5,681 nt of DNA from Candidatus Sulfotelmatobacter sp. (GTDB taxonomy: Bacteria > Acidobacteriota > Terriglobia > Terriglobales > SbA1), in the NCBI GenBank assembly GCA_030151135.1, contig JASLEQ010000333.1:1-5681 (forward strand). The letters run 5' to 3'. Every line of letters begins with the position of its first letter. The first letter of the stretch is position 1. Shown here in pieces: positions 5,410 to 5,681 of the stretch. The position numbers were made by a program, and so were the translations under genes. The notes below the pieces were generated by a model. It saw nothing but the letters and a program-made list of their open reading frames with translations. It was not told where the DNA came from and ran no database searches.

Positions 5410-5681
5410 TTACTGGCCGGGGGCATTTGGAGTTGCGTTTTCCTTTGCGACGGGCGCGTCACCGGTTTTCTGCGGCCCGGCCGGAGCGGTCGTCGCCGCG
5501 GCCTTTCGACGCTGCTCGGCGCCCTTCTGCCGTTCCTCTTCCTGTTTTGCTTTCTCCGTAGCCGCTTCAGCGTCCGTCACGTAGCGGAACACCTGCAGGC
5601 GCCCCGGTTCCTGCTCCGTGGTAAAGACCCAATTGTTTTTATCGATCGCTACCCCCACCAGCGCCTTGAACTGACCGGGTA
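5410..5681 (-). CDS. C-terminal end of an NHL/beta-propeller-type protein (partial)
   Basis: Only the last 89 residues are in the window; the frame is open to the right edge, so the start is missing and the GTG at 5658 should not be taken as a start. The first visible part, 'FKALVGVAIDKNNWVFTTEQ' continuing into 'EPGRLQVFRYVTD', has the pattern of an NHL repeat blade (GVAID..N.VF.TE...GR.QVF), so this is probably the final blade of a six-bladed beta-propeller. A charged, helix-prone stretch follows (DAEAATEKAKQEEERQKG), and then an Ala/Pro/Thr-rich tail ending NAPGQ. Such propellers are usually exported and mediate protein contacts. As I recall, similar proteins with 'FRYVTDAEAA' occur near multihaem cytochromes in Acidobacteriota. 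The TAA stop is 192 bp before the nitrilase start, so a common operon is uncertain. Confidence 0.65.
   Translation of the reverse strand, partial: PGQFKALVGVAIDKNNWVFTTEQEPGRLQVFRYVTDAEAATEKAKQEEERQKGAEQRRKAAATTAPAGPQKTGDAPVAKENATPNAPGQ

Overview
The window is about 58-60% GC by eye and densely coding. It looks like the genome of an environmental Gram-negative bacterium with an elaborate periplasm. I lean towards Acidobacteriota (Terriglobia-like), because of the secreted double-BON protein, the NHL-type protein with a charged Ala/Lys/Glu tail, and the exported redox and haloperoxidase genes. That placement comes from gene style, not from a marker gene. I saw no RNA gene, insertion sequence, CRISPR array or tRNA.

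Layout. A secreted double-BON protein lies on the + strand (71-610). Everything else is on the - strand and is described here in the direction of transcription. First is the C-terminal end of an NHL/beta-propeller protein that enters from beyond the right edge (5681-5410). Next is a stand-alone nitrilase-superfamily hydrolase (5217-4267) that appears to be leaderless. A 233-bp non-coding leader follows, and then a compact four-gene operon: vanadium haloperoxidase/PAP2-type protein (4033-2738), Tat-exported metallophosphoesterase (2696-1683), haem-binding CxxCH protein (1686-1168) and class I cytochrome c (1171-722). The operon converges on the BON gene across a short stem-loop region (611-721).

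The four-gene operon is the most interesting part. All four products carry export signals (Sec, Tat, and two N-terminal hydrophobic segments). Gene spacing is 41 bp, then two ATGA stop/start overlaps, so the last three genes are probably translationally coupled. A periplasmic module is inferred: an oxidoanion-site enzyme, a dinuclear-metal phosphoesterase and two c-haem proteins that could carry electrons. The function is unknown. The haloperoxidase has Gly-Ala where the textbook motif has Ser-Gly before the catalytic His, and the phosphoesterase has GEHD instead of GNHD.

The leader of this operon has two notable structures. One is a 33-bp interrupted palindrome 14 bp upstream of the GTG start. 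The other is a perfect 9-bp inverted repeat whose proximal copy contains the Shine-Dalgarno sequence of the haloperoxidase gene. Together they suggest an operator, an RNA switch, or both. The nitrilase upstream region has its own 16-bp palindrome and a -10-like TACAAT placed exactly where a leaderless start needs it.
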